Translations under genes and position numbers: made by a program | Notes under the pieces: generated by a model | Told to the model about the DNA's origin: nothing | Database searches by the model: none | The model's input: the letters and a program-made list of their open reading frames with translations, nothing else | Virus record (IMG/VR): IMGVR_UViG_3300032069_000005 | Coordinates: 22,232-86,231 of that record | Strand: one strand, 5' to 3' | DNA length: 64,000 bases | Source of the DNA: a virus | Part shown: positions 8,968 to 17,233 of the stretch, piece after piece | Layout: the number at the start of each line of letters is the position of its first letter | How positions within the stretch are numbered: position 1 is the stretch's first letter

Positions 8968-9546
8968 ATGATTTCTCTTCTTCTCTCTAAACTTGAAAAG
9001 AATCTTGGATTGAAACTTCGTAAGAATGTAATGTGCCTCGGAGTTGATACTGCTTCAACTACTGGACTGGCTCTTATTTCTACTTTTGGGGGAAAAGCAA
9101 TAATCGATTATTCTATTTTTAAATTACCCTCAATTCCCCGAAAAATAGCTGACCAAATGTTAAAGGCGGAAAAATACGAGCAAGCAATGGACAGTGCTCT
9201 TAATTTAATTAGAGATTATAAAAAAGAAATGAAAATTAAATCCCCATCTATTTTGATATTGGAGCAATCTTTTCTTTTAATGAGTCCAGAAACTTTTGGT
9301 TATCTTAGAAGTCTTGGGGGTGTTTTCTATTCTGAACTTTATGATTCGTTTGATGAGATAAAATTTTATCTTCCTGGAGTTGCAAGAAAATTAGTTGGAT
9401 TTCACTCAAATTTAAAAAGAGGAACTCCAACAGACCAAAAGAAAAAAGAAATAGTAGATTGGATTTCTAATGTAGTAGGAGAAAAGATTAAAGACCATAA
9501 TATTGCGGATTCCATCCTATTATCACTTGCGGGGATAAGATTATGA
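8968..9546 (+). CDS. RuvC-like RNase H-fold nuclease
   Basis: 192 residues with the RNase H-fold pattern of RuvC-type resolvases: D27 in GVDTASTTGLAL after the first strand, LILEQS with the expected Glu, and an Asp near residue 181 in NIADSILLSLAG. Basic residues and KKKEIVDWI precede the last helix, as in RuvC. The likely role is cutting branched DNA before packaging. A methionine at residue 22 is an alternative start. It overlaps the next frame by four bases. Confidence 0.72.
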   Translation: MISLLLSKLEKNLGLKLRKNVMCLGVDTASTTGLALISTFGGKAIIDYSIFKLPSIPRKIADQMLKAEKYEQAMDSALNLIRDYKKEMKIKSPSILILEQSFLLMSPETFGYLRSLGGVFYSELYDSFDEIKFYLPGVARKLVGFHSNLKRGTPTDQKKKEIVDWISNVVGEKIKDHNIADSILLSLAGIRL

Positions 9547-9971
9547 CAAATTGGAAAGAAGATTTAGAAAAAAAAGCAATTGAACTCAACATTAAAAAGG
9601 AGGAGAAAAATGGTAGTTCTACTCAAGGAAATAGTCGCCTTCGTGATAGGAGTAGTAGCGGGCGGGGGCGGGATGCTGATTTATCAAACATTCGCAAAGA
9701 AAAGTTAAATAATGTTAGAGGAGGTGAATTAATGATTTCTAAAGAAGGTGCACTTCGGGACATTGATGGTATCGTTAGTAAAGGGGAATATATTGATAGG
9801 GAAACAAAAAAGACAATAACATTAAATAGTGATTTGGAAAAGTTAGGGGCAATCGTTAAAGTTTTGATTGTGTTTTTGAATTCAATGAGGTCAAATCAGT
9901 TGCTTCCTGAAACAGAAAAGGCTCGCATTTACACCGAAAGAAAAAACAGGAAAGAAACAAATAAACAATAA
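9543..9971 (+). CDS. Hypothetical protein, possibly two genes in one frame
   Basis: A 142-codon frame beginning in an ATGA overlap. Codons 24-62 read as low-complexity Ser/Arg/Gly sequence (GNSRLRDRSSSGRGRDAD) that looks like the wrong frame of the hydrophobic ORF at 9610. A strong ribosome binding site (AGAGGAGGTGAATTA) stands before the in-frame ATG at 9732, so a 79-residue product (MISKEGALRDIDGIVSKGEY...) is likely made from there. That product has a predicted helix (LGAIVKVLIVFLNSM) and a charged tail; family unknown. Confidence 0.45.
   Translation: MTNWKEDLEKKAIELNIKKEEKNGSSTQGNSRLRDRSSSGRGRDADLSNIRKEKLNNVRGGELMISKEGALRDIDGIVSKGEYIDRETKKTITLNSDLEKLGAIVKVLIVFLNSMRSNQLLPETEKARIYTERKNRKETNKQ
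9610..9708 (+). CDS. 32-residue membrane peptide, out-of-frame overlap
   Basis: An ATG preceded by AAAAAGGAGGAGAAAA, one of the strongest ribosome binding sites in the window. It encodes a short hydrophobic peptide with a Gly-rich transmembrane stretch (IVAFVIGVVAGGGGMLIYQ) and a basic end (KKS). It is read in a different frame from the surrounding ORF. The peptide could be a small holin-like or regulatory membrane protein. The call rests on the ribosome binding site and the transmembrane pattern only. Confidence 0.5.
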   Translation: MVVLLKEIVAFVIGVVAGGGGMLIYQTFAKKS

Positions 9972-9977
9972 CTTAAC

Positions 9978-10005
9978 GAGAGTGATGGTTAATAGCCTCA
10001 CTCTC
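9978..10005 (+). promoter_or_regulatory. Intergenic hairpin before small gene
   Basis: GAGAGTGA and TCACTCTC form an 8-bp stem around a 12-base loop in which GG/CC can pair further. It lies in the only sizeable intergenic gap of this part of the operon, just upstream of the AAAAAGGAG ribosome binding site at 10010. There is no T-run, so it is more likely an RNA-processing or translation-control element than a terminator. Confidence 0.5.
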
Positions 10006-10021
10006 CCAAAAAGGAGTTAAA

Positions 10022-10237
10022 ATGAAGAATTATATTCATATTATAATTCCCAAAAATAAAGAGGTCATTAAAGCACAAAGAGCAACAATTTCTATTGGAA
10101 GAAAGAAATATTATGTTCAGGTTGAAGATATTAAGATTGAATATAAAAATTCGTTTTGTGAAATTGGAAATTCCGATATTATCACACAACCCATAGAGCA
10201 TATTAAAATAAATTTTAAATTATTAAAAAATGAATGA
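10022..10237 (+). CDS. Small hypothetical protein
   Basis: 71 residues after an AAAAAGGAG ribosome binding site and the hairpin at 9978. The sequence is basic and beta-rich (IHIIIPKNKEVIKAQRATI). No motif recognised. It overlaps the next small gene. Confidence 0.5.
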   Translation: MKNYIHIIIPKNKEVIKAQRATISIGRKKYYVQVEDIKIEYKNSFCEIGNSDIITQPIEHIKINFKLLKNE

Positions 10238-10379
10238 TTTAATTTGGTGTCCTAAATTTAAAATAAATGTTAATCCCGAAATGGAAGAAAATTGTTTAGG
10301 GTGTATTTTTTGGGATAAAGAAAAAAAGATATGTTTTTTTGATGAATGGCTTCCAGGATTAAAAAAAGAAAATGAATAA
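10230..10379 (+). CDS. 49-residue Cys-rich small protein
   Basis: Start at 10230, overlapping the previous stop. The product contains CPKF, CLGCIFWD and CFFDEW: four cysteines that could bind zinc. Its stop overlaps the start of the membrane protein at 10372, continuing the pattern of coupled genes. No family assigned. Confidence 0.45.
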   Translation: MNDLIWCPKFKINVNPEMEENCLGCIFWDKEKKICFFDEWLPGLKKENE

Positions 10380-10734
10380 TTTAAAAGATATTTTTGGTGG
10401 ACTATTAATTTTAACATCTATAGGCGATGCCCTAAAATATACTATCCAGGCAAATAAGATTAGAAAAACACAAACTGCGAAATCAATGTCAAGGAGATTC
10501 ATTAATCTTGCTTTGCTAAATGATTTTGTGAAATTGGGATATGGATTTGTCATTAAAGATTTATTTATCATTACTTCTTCTATGTTGGCATTGGTTTGCA
10601 TGACGGATTTATTTTGGCAGATTTATTGGTGGTATCCGTATCGCAAAAGAGGGTTAATCAACTTTCGCCGACCATCTATTTTTATTTATTTAATAAATAG
10701 TTTAACCCCGAATAACAGAAGAAAGAGGCTTTAG
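10372..10734 (+). CDS. PQ-loop/SemiSWEET-like membrane protein
   Basis: 120 residues with about three hydrophobic helices: LLILTSIGDALKY, LALLNDFVKLGYGFVI and FIITSSMLALVCM. Between the first two lies IQANKIRKTQTAKSMS, similar to the 'PQ..KI.KTKS..GMS' loop of PQ-loop/SemiSWEET transporters. A single three-helix unit is the SemiSWEET size. In bacteria these dimerise to move sugars or related solutes; a phage copy is unusual and its cargo is unknown. The C-terminal tail is basic. It sits between small genes and sbcD without obvious functional linkage. Confidence 0.5.
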   Translation: MNNLKDIFGGLLILTSIGDALKYTIQANKIRKTQTAKSMSRRFINLALLNDFVKLGYGFVIKDLFIITSSMLALVCMTDLFWQIYWWYPYRKRGLINFRRPSIFIYLINSLTPNNRRKRL

Positions 10735-11769
10735 ATGAATTTATTATTCGCTTCCGATTTTCATATCGAAGAGCAGAGTTTCGAGGAATTAGAATTGGTT
10801 TTTAATGAAATCCTTGAAATCAAAGAAGCTAATAAAATAGATAAAATTATCATTCCTGGGGATTCATTTGACCGCATTTCGCCCACCTCAAAAGAATTAG
10901 ATTTTCTTTCTACTTTTATAAAAAAATTAAATTGCCAAATAATTCTAATTGCGGCAAACTCACACGAAAGCACGACCCAAGAAGATAGTGTCATAAACCA
11001 CATAGGAATTTTGCGGGATGATATTTTAGTTTGTAAAGAATGGAAGGATGAACACCGTCTTTTCGCTGGGCACTTTATTGTTAAACAATCTACCAAAAAT
11101 AAAGGCGGAACAATCAACCAATCAGAATTAAAGGATTATCGGAATGTGGTTTTGGGGCACGGGCATATTTTCGAGTTGGTAAAACCAAATTTATGCCAAC
11201 TTGGGAGCATTAGATTTATTAGTTTCGGGGAAGACCCCGCTATTAATAAGAAGGTAGCAATCTGCTATAACTATGGTGAAAAAGACCAGGGATGGCAATT
11301 TATTGACCTAAAAACGCCCTATCCATTGATAGATATAGAGTTATGTAAAATGAACATTTCCAAAGACCTTAAAATCGTTCAAAATGACCCCCCAGAGCTT
11401 CGCTCCGGTAAGCAAGGGAAAGCTCCGAAACCCATAAACAAAGCCAAAATCGCCCCTTCAAACCCTATGAATCGCTCTTCATTTGGGGCAGTAGGCGAAC
11501 TTTGTTCCTTTCTGGATAAAACCAGCCCTAAGAGCAAGGTTAGGGTAGTTTTTAAGGATTATTCAAGTTGGGTAAATTTCTTACCTTTCTACCAGAGATA
11601 CAAGGATAAATTCTATGTGATGAGGGATAAGAAGGACTTTTTAGTTACCATAGATAATACTCCAAAAGATAATAAAAAAGAAACAATGAGAGAATCATTA
11701 ATTAAGTGGATGACTACAAATAAGATTGAAGATAAGATACAGAAGATTTTATTAGAGGAAATTAAATGA
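10735..11769 (+). CDS. SbcD/Mre11-like nuclease subunit (T4 gp47-like)
   Basis: 344 residues with the calcineurin-like phosphoesterase motifs in order: SDFHIE, IIIPGDSFDR, AANSHES (in place of GNHD) and VLGHGHIFE. It should form a complex with the Rad50-like ATPase at 13640, processing DNA ends during recombination and replication, as T4 gp47/gp46 do. Residues about 217-258 are an unusual Pro/Lys/Ser-rich, relatively GC-rich stretch (GKQGKAPKPINKAKIAPSNP) between the nuclease core and the C-terminal part; it may be a linker or an inserted repeat. It is separated from its partner by the modification genes. Confidence 0.85.
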   Translation: MNLLFASDFHIEEQSFEELELVFNEILEIKEANKIDKIIIPGDSFDRISPTSKELDFLSTFIKKLNCQIILIAANSHESTTQEDSVINHIGILRDDILVCKEWKDEHRLFAGHFIVKQSTKNKGGTINQSELKDYRNVVLGHGHIFELVKPNLCQLGSIRFISFGEDPAINKKVAICYNYGEKDQGWQFIDLKTPYPLIDIELCKMNISKDLKIVQNDPPELRSGKQGKAPKPINKAKIAPSNPMNRSSFGAVGELCSFLDKTSPKSKVRVVFKDYSSWVNFLPFYQRYKDKFYVMRDKKDFLVTIDNTPKDNKKETMRESLIKWMTTNKIEDKIQKILLEEIK

Positions 11770-11915
11770 ACTTAAATCCTTTTCTTATTATAAGTATTTT
11801 ATTAAATTTTTGTGCATCTGGTTGGTATTTTTATAAATCAGGGATAGTATTAGGTTTATTATTTTTAGGTTATGCTTTCTGTAGTTTTATTAGTTTATTT
11901 TTAAAGGTACAATAA
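11766..11915 (+). CDS. Small two-helix membrane protein
   Basis: A 49-residue frame starting in an ATGA overlap with the sbcD-like stop. Two hydrophobic segments, PFLIISILLNFCASGWYFY and GIVLGLLFLGYAFCSFISLF, are separated by KSG. Its size and topology resemble small holins, but its early-gene position argues for another membrane role. Confidence 0.5.
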   Translation: MNLNPFLIISILLNFCASGWYFYKSGIVLGLLFLGYAFCSFISLFLKVQ

Positions 11916-11925
11916 AGGAGACAAT

Positions 11926-12714
11926 ATGGAAATAAAAGAAATGTTAAATAAAATATTTTTAGAAACTAAAAATGGGTTTGAGTATGTAAAAGAAATTCCC
12001 GACAAGAGTATTGATATGATACTTTGCGATTTACCTTATGGCACGACTGCCTGTAAGTGGGATGCCGTTATTCCTTTTGAGCCACTCTGGGAACAGTATA
12101 AACGAATAATAAAAGACAATGGGGCAATAGTTTTAACAGCTTCACAACCTTTTACCAGTGCTTTGGTGATGAGTAATATTAAGATGTTTAAGTATGAGTG
12201 GATATGGGAGAAAAACACAGGAGCAGGATTTATCCACGCAAAAAATAGACCACTAAAAAGACACGAAAATGTATTAGTTTTTAGCAAAGGAAGTATGGGT
12301 CATATAACTTTATTGGGTGAGAAAAGGATGATATACAACCCCCAAAACTTAATAAAACAAAAAACTATCAGAAAAAATGGTGTAAGTGGAACAACTATTG
12401 GCGATAGACCATCACATCACGATAATTTAATTTCAGAATTTATGAATTATCCAACAACAATTCTTAACTATAAAAATGATAAGGGTCTCCACCCAACTCA
12501 AAAACCAGTAGCCCTATTTGAGTATCTTATTAAAACCTACACCAACGAAGGAGATATTGTTCTTGATAATTGTATAGGTAGCGGAACAACTGCTGTAGCG
12601 TGTAAAAGATTAAATAGAAATTTTATAGGTATGGAGATTTATCAAAACTACATAGATATTAGTTATAAAAGATTATCTGAAACAAAACAAGGAGAAGGAT
12701 TATGTTTGAAATAA
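11926..12714 (+). CDS. DNA methyltransferase, beta class (N6-adenine or N4-cytosine)
   Basis: 262 residues. Catalytic motif IV, DLPYG, occurs near the N terminus and the SAM-binding motif I, DNCIGSGTTAVA, near the C terminus with HPTQKPVALFEYLI before it; this order defines the beta class of amino-methyltransferases. DLPY rather than DPPY is a common phage variant. It methylates the exocyclic amine of A or C in DNA, with a target set by the central region. No cognate restriction gene is adjacent, so it is probably an orphan protecting phage DNA. AAAGGAGACAAT is the ribosome binding site. It overlaps the SAM synthetase gene by 13 bases. Confidence 0.9.
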   Translation: MEIKEMLNKIFLETKNGFEYVKEIPDKSIDMILCDLPYGTTACKWDAVIPFEPLWEQYKRIIKDNGAIVLTASQPFTSALVMSNIKMFKYEWIWEKNTGAGFIHAKNRPLKRHENVLVFSKGSMGHITLLGEKRMIYNPQNLIKQKTIRKNGVSGTTIGDRPSHHDNLISEFMNYPTTILNYKNDKGLHPTQKPVALFEYLIKTYTNEGDIVLDNCIGSGTTAVACKRLNRNFIGMEIYQNYIDISYKRLSETKQGEGLCLK

Positions 12715-13643
12715 TAGAATATAAAAGTCCAGGGCATCCAGATACTTTAACAGATTTGGTGGTTGAGGAGTGTGCTACTTTTTTGGATAAGTATTATCTT
12801 TCTATTTATAATAAAATTCTGCATTATAATGTTGATAAAGCAGTTTTTCTTGCTGGAGATGCCAGAATTGATTTTAAAGATTGGAAAATAATAAAGCAAC
12901 CTTGTTTTATTTTGGCAGGACAAGTTAGTAAAATAACAAAAGATTTAAAATGTGGATTAACTGATATAATAGAAAAAACAATAAAAAAATACTTGCCTAA
13001 TCTTAAACAATTCAAAATAGAAATTAGATGTAATAATGTTGTTGCTAATCTTTCTAACATAGCAGAATCAAAAGAAATACTTGCTAATGATACTTCATTT
13101 GGAGTAGGCTATTATCCTTATTCTAAATCAGAACAAAAAGTTTTTGCTATTAAAAAAGAATTGGATGAAATGATTGCTTTACAACAAATACCCATTGGCG
13201 AACTTTATAAAATAATGTATACCCCTAAAACTATAAGTATTTCTGCTCCGCTTTATGTTCAACGAGTTCATAATAGAAAAGAATACGCCAAATATAAGAA
13301 ACAAATAGAAAAGAAAGTATCTAAGTATGGAAAAATTATTTTTAATCCTGATTTTGAAAATGGATTTCCTTATTTAACAATTACAGGAAGTAGTATTGAA
13401 TGTGGAGACGATGGACAAGTGGGAAGAGGAAATAGATACAATAATTTAATTACTCCCTGCCGACCAATGACCATAGAAGCATATCATGGAAAAAATAATA
13501 AAAATCACGTTGGTAAATTATATAGTAAAATGGCTTTTGAAAGAGCAAAAGAAATCTATGAAAAAACTGGAAAATATACAGAAGTCATTTTAGTTAGTAA
13601 AATAGGCAAAGCGATAGCCGATTATGAAGAATATATAAAATGA
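12702..13643 (+). CDS. S-adenosylmethionine synthetase, archaeal type
   Basis: 313 residues matching the archaeal-type methionine adenosyltransferase family, unrelated in sequence to bacterial MetK. Visible signatures are SPGHPDTLTDLVVEE near the N terminus, HYNVDKAVFLAGDAR, NDTSFGVGYYPYSKSE, and GDDGQVGRGNRYNNLITP followed by RPMTIEAYHGKN and HVGKLY. The enzyme makes SAM from ATP and methionine. It is shorter than cellular members (about 400 residues). It overlaps the methyltransferase gene, so the two are probably co-translated and the phage can supply its own methyl donor. The pairing is direct; the supply role is inferred. Confidence 0.88.
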   Translation: MFEIIEYKSPGHPDTLTDLVVEECATFLDKYYLSIYNKILHYNVDKAVFLAGDARIDFKDWKIIKQPCFILAGQVSKITKDLKCGLTDIIEKTIKKYLPNLKQFKIEIRCNNVVANLSNIAESKEILANDTSFGVGYYPYSKSEQKVFAIKKELDEMIALQQIPIGELYKIMYTPKTISISAPLYVQRVHNRKEYAKYKKQIEKKVSKYGKIIFNPDFENGFPYLTITGSSIECGDDGQVGRGNRYNNLITPCRPMTIEAYHGKNNKNHVGKLYSKMAFERAKEIYEKTGKYTEVILVSKIGKAIADYEEYIK

Positions 13644-15727
13644 AACTCACCAAACTCAAATTAACTAATATTGGACTTTTCAAAGAAGGAACTTTAATTC
13701 CTCAACAAATTAATCTTATTAAAGGAATTAATTGCGATAATCCAAAAAATAGTTCCAATGGATGTGGGAAATCTACTCTTTTTAAAATCGCTTTATTATT
13801 TGGATTATTTGGAGAAACTTGCGGAAGAAAACTTGAACGAATAATTCATTCCGGTGCGAAAACTGCGGAAGTAGAATTGGAAATAACTCACGGCAGCAAC
13901 ATCATTCGCATTATTAGAAAAATCCCAACCAAATTACAGGTCTTTGTTAATGGCATAGATAGGGAATTTAATTCTTCTACAATCGCACAGAATTATCTTA
14001 ATGAGATTTTTGGAGATTTTACTTTCTTTAAGAAGTATTGTTTAGTTGATACTAAATCCATTAACTTATTAGATTCCTTAGATGATAGTAGGTCGATTGT
14101 TTCTTTTAAAAAGGAACTAATGGGTTTCATTGATACCGAATTCGCTCCGCACAGGGAATCATTATTAGGCAAAAAGAATGACCGAGAACTCTATTCAGTC
14201 GATAAGCGACTGTATAAATTTCATCTTTCCAAAAAGAGATTAGAGATACTCGAAAACGGGCTTGAAAGAATTAAAGAAGAACTCAATAATGTTAATCGAG
14301 ATAGAGAAATACAGCAGCAATCAATCAATCAATTGAGTGGGGAGATTACTTCTTCTGAATCTAAAATAGAATTTTTATATAATAAGGAAAGTGAAAATTT
14401 AAATAATATAGAACAGTGCAATGGGTTTGTTGAGGACAACAAAACGATAATAGAAAAATTAAATAATCTTCCGAAGCAAGAAAAAATAGCTGTAATTGAT
14501 TATGATAAAGATTTATCTATAGCAGAAAAAAAATCGGAATCATTAAATCAAGAATTAAAAGAAAACGAAAAGAAGATAGACTTAGTTAAAAAGGATATTG
14601 AAAAAATTAATTTCCAGATTCATTCAGCCGAAAATGATTTAAGCAAGTATAATAATGATAAAGTAAAGTTAAATAAAGAAATCATTGGATTGGATAATGT
14701 TAAAATAGGAACGAAATGTGATAAGTGCGGTTCTCTTGTTTCAATAGAATATCGGGACAGTTATCGAAAAGATAAAACTAATGAAATTGAGGATATAATA
14801 AAAAAAGAAATTCTATTAAAGAATTCTTTAATTGAATTGCAGAATTCGCTTACTACAAAAAATAATGAATTAAAATCATTAATTAATCGGAAATCGCTTG
14901 TGAGTGATAATATTGAAGTCATTAAAAAAGATATTAAAGAATTAAATAACAAAAAATTCGCACAAGCAGAGGCAGTAAAAAAACAGGAAAACTCGGCTAC
15001 CCAGATTACAACTGATATTGAAAAACATCAAAATTCAATAAAAATATCCGAAGAACAGATAAAAAAATATCTTAACCACAATATCGAAATAAAGAAAGAA
15101 ATCTCTGAACTAAAAATTACTATTGAATCTAACAAAACTAAATTATCCGAAGAAAGTAATTGTATAGATTATTACAATGATTTGTATAATGGAATACAAC
15201 ATAAAGAAACCAGGACTAAAGATTGTATAATGAAACTCAAAGAGGCATTTAAATTTTCGGATTATAAATACACTAAAGAAGATATTCGGCTCTATGCCGA
15301 TTCAATTAAGACCCTGGATGCCTTTTCCGGCTACTATATACAGGAATGGATGAATAATTTGTCATTTATTATTAATGACCTTTTAAAAGATTTAAATCTA
15401 TCAATTGAATTAACCGATGAAAAAGAATTCCTAAAAATAAAAGACGGAGAAGAAGAACTTACTTATGCGGATTTAAGTGATGGGCAAAGGATTTTCTTTT
15501 CTGGAATATTTAAATTGGCGATTTTATTGAAAAAAGGCGAATCTGATGGAATAATTATAATGGATGATGGATTGGGATGTTTAGATAAAATTAATTTTAA
15601 AAATTTAATAGATATTTGCCAGAATCTCCCATTTCAGCTTTTTGCGGTTTTTCAGGATTTGCCAATAATCGAAAATGTCAATGAATTTATAATAGAAAGA
15701 AAAAATGGTGAAAGCAAAATCATATAA
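13640..15727 (+). CDS. SbcC/Rad50-like ATPase (T4 gp46-like)
   Basis: 695 residues. An N-terminal ABC-type Walker A (NGCGKST, with an acidic/Asn-rich extension before it) is followed by long coiled coils. A zinc-hook CDKCGS lies near residue 360; after a second coiled coil come the signature LSDGQR and Walker B IIIMDDGLGCLD. This is the architecture of SMC/Rad50 proteins. It partners with the Mre11-like protein at 10735 in end processing. The start overlaps the SAM synthetase stop (ATGA). Its last 23 bases overlap a homing-endonuclease-like gene. Confidence 0.88.
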   Translation: MKLTKLKLTNIGLFKEGTLIPQQINLIKGINCDNPKNSSNGCGKSTLFKIALLFGLFGETCGRKLERIIHSGAKTAEVELEITHGSNIIRIIRKIPTKLQVFVNGIDREFNSSTIAQNYLNEIFGDFTFFKKYCLVDTKSINLLDSLDDSRSIVSFKKELMGFIDTEFAPHRESLLGKKNDRELYSVDKRLYKFHLSKKRLEILENGLERIKEELNNVNRDREIQQQSINQLSGEITSSESKIEFLYNKESENLNNIEQCNGFVEDNKTIIEKLNNLPKQEKIAVIDYDKDLSIAEKKSESLNQELKENEKKIDLVKKDIEKINFQIHSAENDLSKYNNDKVKLNKEIIGLDNVKIGTKCDKCGSLVSIEYRDSYRKDKTNEIEDIIKKEILLKNSLIELQNSLTTKNNELKSLINRKSLVSDNIEVIKKDIKELNNKKFAQAEAVKKQENSATQITTDIEKHQNSIKISEEQIKKYLNHNIEIKKEISELKITIESNKTKLSEESNCIDYYNDLYNGIQHKETRTKDCIMKLKEAFKFSDYKYTKEDIRLYADSIKTLDAFSGYYIQEWMNNLSFIINDLLKDLNLSIELTDEKEFLKIKDGEEELTYADLSDGQRIFFSGIFKLAILLKKGESDGIIIMDDGLGCLDKINFKNLIDICQNLPFQLFAVFQDLPIIENVNEFIIERKNGESKII

Positions 15728-16361
15728 CAATAATTCTAATAGAAATTCCCATAGGAAAACAAATCGATGCTGTGATTGTGGGAAAAAAATACTCAAAATA
15801 TCTGTTCGATGTTATAAATGTTTTAGGAAAGGAAAATTAAATCCTATGTTTGGAACTCATAAATTTTATGGTAAAAGATTACCTTCAGAAATATTATTTA
15901 AAATCAGAAAAGTTTTAAAAGGAAAAGACCATCCGAGTTTTGCAGGGGGAAAGCCCAGGTGTATGGTTTGCGGAAAAAGATTGAGTAGTTATGGATGTAT
16001 AAGATGCAGATTTCATAAAGATAAATATTATAGCGGAAAGCGAAGTCCCAGATTTGGGAAAATCGCACATCCCAAATATATTAAATATAAAAACATTTGG
16101 TTTCATTCTTCTTATGAAGTAGCATATGCAAGATATTTGGACTATAATAATATTAAATGGCAATACGAACCCGAAACTTTTAATTTAGGAAACACCACCT
16201 ATACTCCAGATTTTTATTTGCCAAAGTTTAATCTTTATATCGAGATAAAGGGATTTTGGAGAGAAGATTCTAAAAAGAAATATATTAAATTTAAACAAAA
16301 GAATACGATTGTGTTGTTAAATCAATCAAAATTACATAATTTAGGAATAATGGTTAAATAA
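15705..16361 (+). CDS. PD-(D/E)XK homing-endonuclease-like protein with zinc fingers
   Basis: 218 residues. The N-terminal half has two Cys-rich knuckles (CCDCGKK...CYKCF; CMVCGKR...CIRC) and NUMOD3-like DNA-binding segments (NPMFGTHKFYG). The C-terminal half has WFHSSYEVAYARYL, then YTPDFYLP and YIEIKGFW, a PD-(D/E)XK nuclease signature (E, PD, ExK). Such composite proteins are free-standing mobile endonucleases of phages. Its start overlaps the 3' end of the SbcC-like gene, the same insertion style as the HNH genes in the virion operon. Confidence 0.75.
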   Translation: MVKAKSYNNNSNRNSHRKTNRCCDCGKKILKISVRCYKCFRKGKLNPMFGTHKFYGKRLPSEILFKIRKVLKGKDHPSFAGGKPRCMVCGKRLSSYGCIRCRFHKDKYYSGKRSPRFGKIAHPKYIKYKNIWFHSSYEVAYARYLDYNNIKWQYEPETFNLGNTTYTPDFYLPKFNLYIEIKGFWREDSKKKYIKFKQKNTIVLLNQSKLHNLGIMVK

Positions 16362-16808
16362 ATGATTAAAATAGAAAAGATATATAATATTCTTAAAGAA
16401 AATATCCCCAATAGACTAATTATTCCTATTATAATTTTTCCTACAACAGAAGAAATGTTAAAACAAGAAGCAAATGAATTATTTCGTGATTATCAAGAAT
16501 TAGTAGAGTCATATAGTAGACAATATAGGGCAGAGAATTATCTTGATACTCCTTACTGTAGACACATTGTCAATAAACATAAAATAAATGCCTTTAATAT
16601 TAATATGTTAGCGACTAATCCTATAAAAATATCTTTTGAAAATGTAGAATGTAGACCTGAAAGAGAAATTGCATTTCTTTTATTACACGAATTCGGTCAT
16701 TTGGCTATGGCGAAAGCAGGAAAATATCGAGATGAAATATTAGCAGATAAATTTGCTATTGTATGGACTAAAAGATTAATAGATAAAGGATTAATAAAAA
16801 ATGATTAA
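16362..16808 (+). CDS. Zinc metallopeptidase-like protein (HEFGH)
   Basis: 148 residues with LLLHEFGHLAMAK near residues 107-119 and DEILADKFAIVW 11 residues later, giving the HExxH plus downstream Glu/Asp of small gluzincin-like peptidases (ImmA/IrrE or M48-like). No signal peptide or membrane helix is evident, so it is probably cytoplasmic. ImmA-like phage peptidases cleave regulators, but no partner repressor is nearby. It is the first of several protease genes here. Confidence 0.65.
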   Translation: MIKIEKIYNILKENIPNRLIIPIIIFPTTEEMLKQEANELFRDYQELVESYSRQYRAENYLDTPYCRHIVNKHKINAFNINMLATNPIKISFENVECRPEREIAFLLLHEFGHLAMAKAGKYRDEILADKFAIVWTKRLIDKGLIKND

Positions 16809-17232
16809 ACAATTCATTTATATGATAATTATGGCAATTATTTATAGCCTACTTGAAATTCAAGTTGAAGGGAGAGATGGCTGGTGCAGAAACCTGCCCA
16901 CATTTCGCATCAATGTGTTCTTTAGAAAAATATTGGGTGGAAAGCCATTAACAGGATACCATCTTTATTTACTTATTTTTATGAGTATTGTATTTCACGG
17001 ATTATTCTTAGGAGAAATATATTCTTATAAGATAAGTTGTAGAGCATTTGGTTTAATGAGTTATTTTTTTGTATTAGAAGATGGATTGTGGTTTATCTTC
17101 AATCCGCATTACTCTATTATAAGATTCAACAAAAAAAATGTAGATTGGCATAAAAGATGGGTCTGGGGCATACCGCTAACCTATTATTGGGGAATAATTA
17201 TAGGAACTGGATTATTAATTCTTGGGAGGTAG
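16801..17232 (+). CDS. Multi-pass membrane protein, conserved type
   Basis: 143 residues with about four hydrophobic segments: FIYMIIMAIIYSLLE, YHLYLLIFMSIVFHGLFLG, AFGLMSYFFVLEDGLWFIF and the C-terminal YYWGIIIGTGLLILG. Conserved-looking polar patches (EGRDGWCRNLPT, GGKPLTGYH, EDGLWFIFNP) suggest a structured membrane domain rather than a simple anchor. I do not know its function. It starts inside the peptidase gene's 3' end and is followed closely by deformylase. Confidence 0.55.
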   Translation: MIKQFIYMIIMAIIYSLLEIQVEGRDGWCRNLPTFRINVFFRKILGGKPLTGYHLYLLIFMSIVFHGLFLGEIYSYKISCRAFGLMSYFFVLEDGLWFIFNPHYSIIRFNKKNVDWHKRWVWGIPLTYYWGIIIGTGLLILGR

Positions 17233-17233
17233 A

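Noticed and set aside
17222-17233. TTG start for deformylase
   Set aside because: This stretch is the GGGAGG ribosome binding site for the ATG at 17234.
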